A stretch of DNA of 64,000 nt, from NCBI RefSeq assembly GCF_036985595.1, contig NZ_BTPU01000025.1, positions 69,741 through 133,740 on the forward strand, given 5' to 3'. The notes below the pieces were generated by a model. That model searched no databases. It saw only the letters and a program-made list of their open reading frames with translations, and was not told the DNA's origin. Each line of letters begins with the position of its first letter. Position 1 is the stretch's first letter. The translations under genes were made by a program, and so were the position numbers. The DNA comes from Vallitalea maricola. Its GTDB lineage: Bacteria > Bacillota > Clostridia > Lachnospirales > Vallitaleaceae. Shown piece by piece: positions 63,245 to 64,000 of the stretch.

Positions 63245-64000
63245 TCACTCAATCTTGGACCATATGCTAAATACTTCTCCATACTTCATACTGTCTTTTG
63301 CCCTTATATCATTGGCATTGCTAATCAATCCAAGTTTTACTGCTTTTGCAATACTCTCCTTATAAGCACTATCTATAGTCGAATCCTTCTTAAGATTACT
63401 AAGAACATTGCTGTCATATTTTATTGATTTGTCATTCATTATCTCATAAGTCCTAACAAACATATTGAATCCTGCTTCTCTTGACACTGTTGACTTGTCA
63501 TGGGTACCTGTTTTACTTATTCCAGAATTAGTCAAATGTCTCATAGTATTCTTATCAATATATTTAGCTAGATCAATATTTCTTTCTTCAGTTAATATTC
63601 CATACATAATATTCAACATTTGATTTTCAGTAATATTATTATCTGGATTATAATTATCAAGTCCACTTATCTTATATTTACCAGCTATTTCTTTTCTTGC
63701 AGCTTCAGACCAGTGAGTTGGAACCGTAGGAGTTACAGTATCCATTTTTTCTTGATCCGTTATATATAATCCAAAAACTCCTAATGAACCTGTGTTAAAT
63801 GTAACGTTACCAGAGTAAGTATTATATTTACCTTCTATCTCCTGCCATTTATTATGTTTTGAATCCTTTCTATAGGTAATGACTTCTTTTCCATACAAAC
63901 CATATCTAGGTTTGGCTTTTACGTTAATCATCATTTCTTTATCAGTATACTTTATTTCATTAGTACCTTTATCCGTTGAAATATACATTCCTAGTTTCTG
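63245..64000 (-). CDS. SLH-type surface protein, N-terminus beyond the window
   Basis: The frame is open to the window edge (four codons before the first Met), so the 5' end is missing. The visible 251 residues include a beta-rich domain (about 10-75, YGLYGKEVITYRKDSK; GVFGLYITDQEK) and SLH-like repeats starting at THWSEAARKEIAGKYKISG. It ends 32 bp before the SLH protein at 62356-63213, so the two are probably co-transcribed. Confidence 0.85.
   Translation of the reverse strand, partial: QKLGMYISTDKGTNEIKYTDKEMMINVKAKPRYGLYGKEVITYRKDSKHNKWQEIEGKYNTYSGNVTFNTGSLGVFGLYITDQEKMDTVTPTVPTHWSEAARKEIAGKYKISGLDNYNPDNNITENQMLNIMYGILTEERNIDLAKYIDKNTMRHLTNSGISKTGTHDKSTVSREAGFNMFVRTYEIMNDKSIKYDSNVLSNLKKDSTIDSAYKESIAKAVKLGLISNANDIRAKDSMKYGEVFSIWSKIE

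Overview
The window looks like a chromosomal segment of an AT-rich, spore-forming Clostridia-type Firmicute. Evidence for this is spoVT with a sigma-G-like promoter, spoVG, a Bacillus-type PurR, a GlgC/GlgD pair, YhaO/YhaN, YwmB next to MurA, and SLH-domain surface proteins. The gene set and order recall Lachnospirales such as Vallitalea-like organisms, but that assignment is an inference from memory and is not proven here. The block spoVT-prsA-mfd-pth-prs-glmU-spoVG-purR matches the order that lies roughly 50 kb from oriC in Bacillus, so this is probably origin-proximal core genome.

Layout. 1-1810: a truncated membrane-anchored M16C peptidase. 2.0-15.9 kb (minus strand): purR, glgC-glgD, spoVG, glmU, prs, pth, a class D sortase, mfd, a PrsA-type foldase and spoVT, split by terminators into several units. 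16.3-20.4 kb (plus): murC, then a gene-free stretch with two equally spaced triplets of DnaA-box-like 9-mers, then the helicase-loading pair DnaD-like/DnaC and tRNA-Arg(TCG). 20.4-28.1 kb (minus): YhaN/YhaO nuclease pair, phosphofructokinase, and a three-gene unit DUF5685 / Cys-tailed DnaJ / membrane protein. 28.6-39.3 kb: GntR-UTRA regulator, M42 and M29 peptidases, MscS channel, AsnRS, a preQ1-I riboswitch with QueT, and secreted or membrane proteins of unknown role. 39.5-45 kb: an accessory zone with small genes and decayed fragments around a YtrA-type GntR / ABC ATPase / permease unit. 44.3-52.6 kb: two cysteine-peptidase-like surface proteins, a GH13 glucosidase, a ZIP transporter and an amidase-like protein that lacks its zinc ligands. 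52.8-56.6 kb: a heterodimeric ABC exporter preceded by a leader peptide and two tandem terminators. 56.8-64 kb (minus): a second PrsA, a Usp-domain protein, a Tyr/Asn-rich coat-like protein, MurA, YwmB and two SLH proteins.

Functional threads: cell-wall synthesis and surface (GlmU, MurC, MurA, sortase, PrsA x2, SLH proteins, YwmB); replication and repair (DnaD, DnaC, Mfd, YhaNO, DnaA-box cluster); carbon storage and glycolysis (GlgC/GlgD, PfkA, GH13); purine/PRPP control (PurR, Prs); and RNA-level regulation (preQ1 riboswitch, attenuator with leader peptide, a hairpin that bridges a Shine-Dalgarno sequence to its start).

The observations most worth following are the leader-peptide/tandem-terminator attenuator of the ABC exporter, the paired DnaA-box triplets, the DUF5685-DnaJ-membrane module, the 18-bp nested inverted repeat near glgC, and the zinc-ligand-less amidase.
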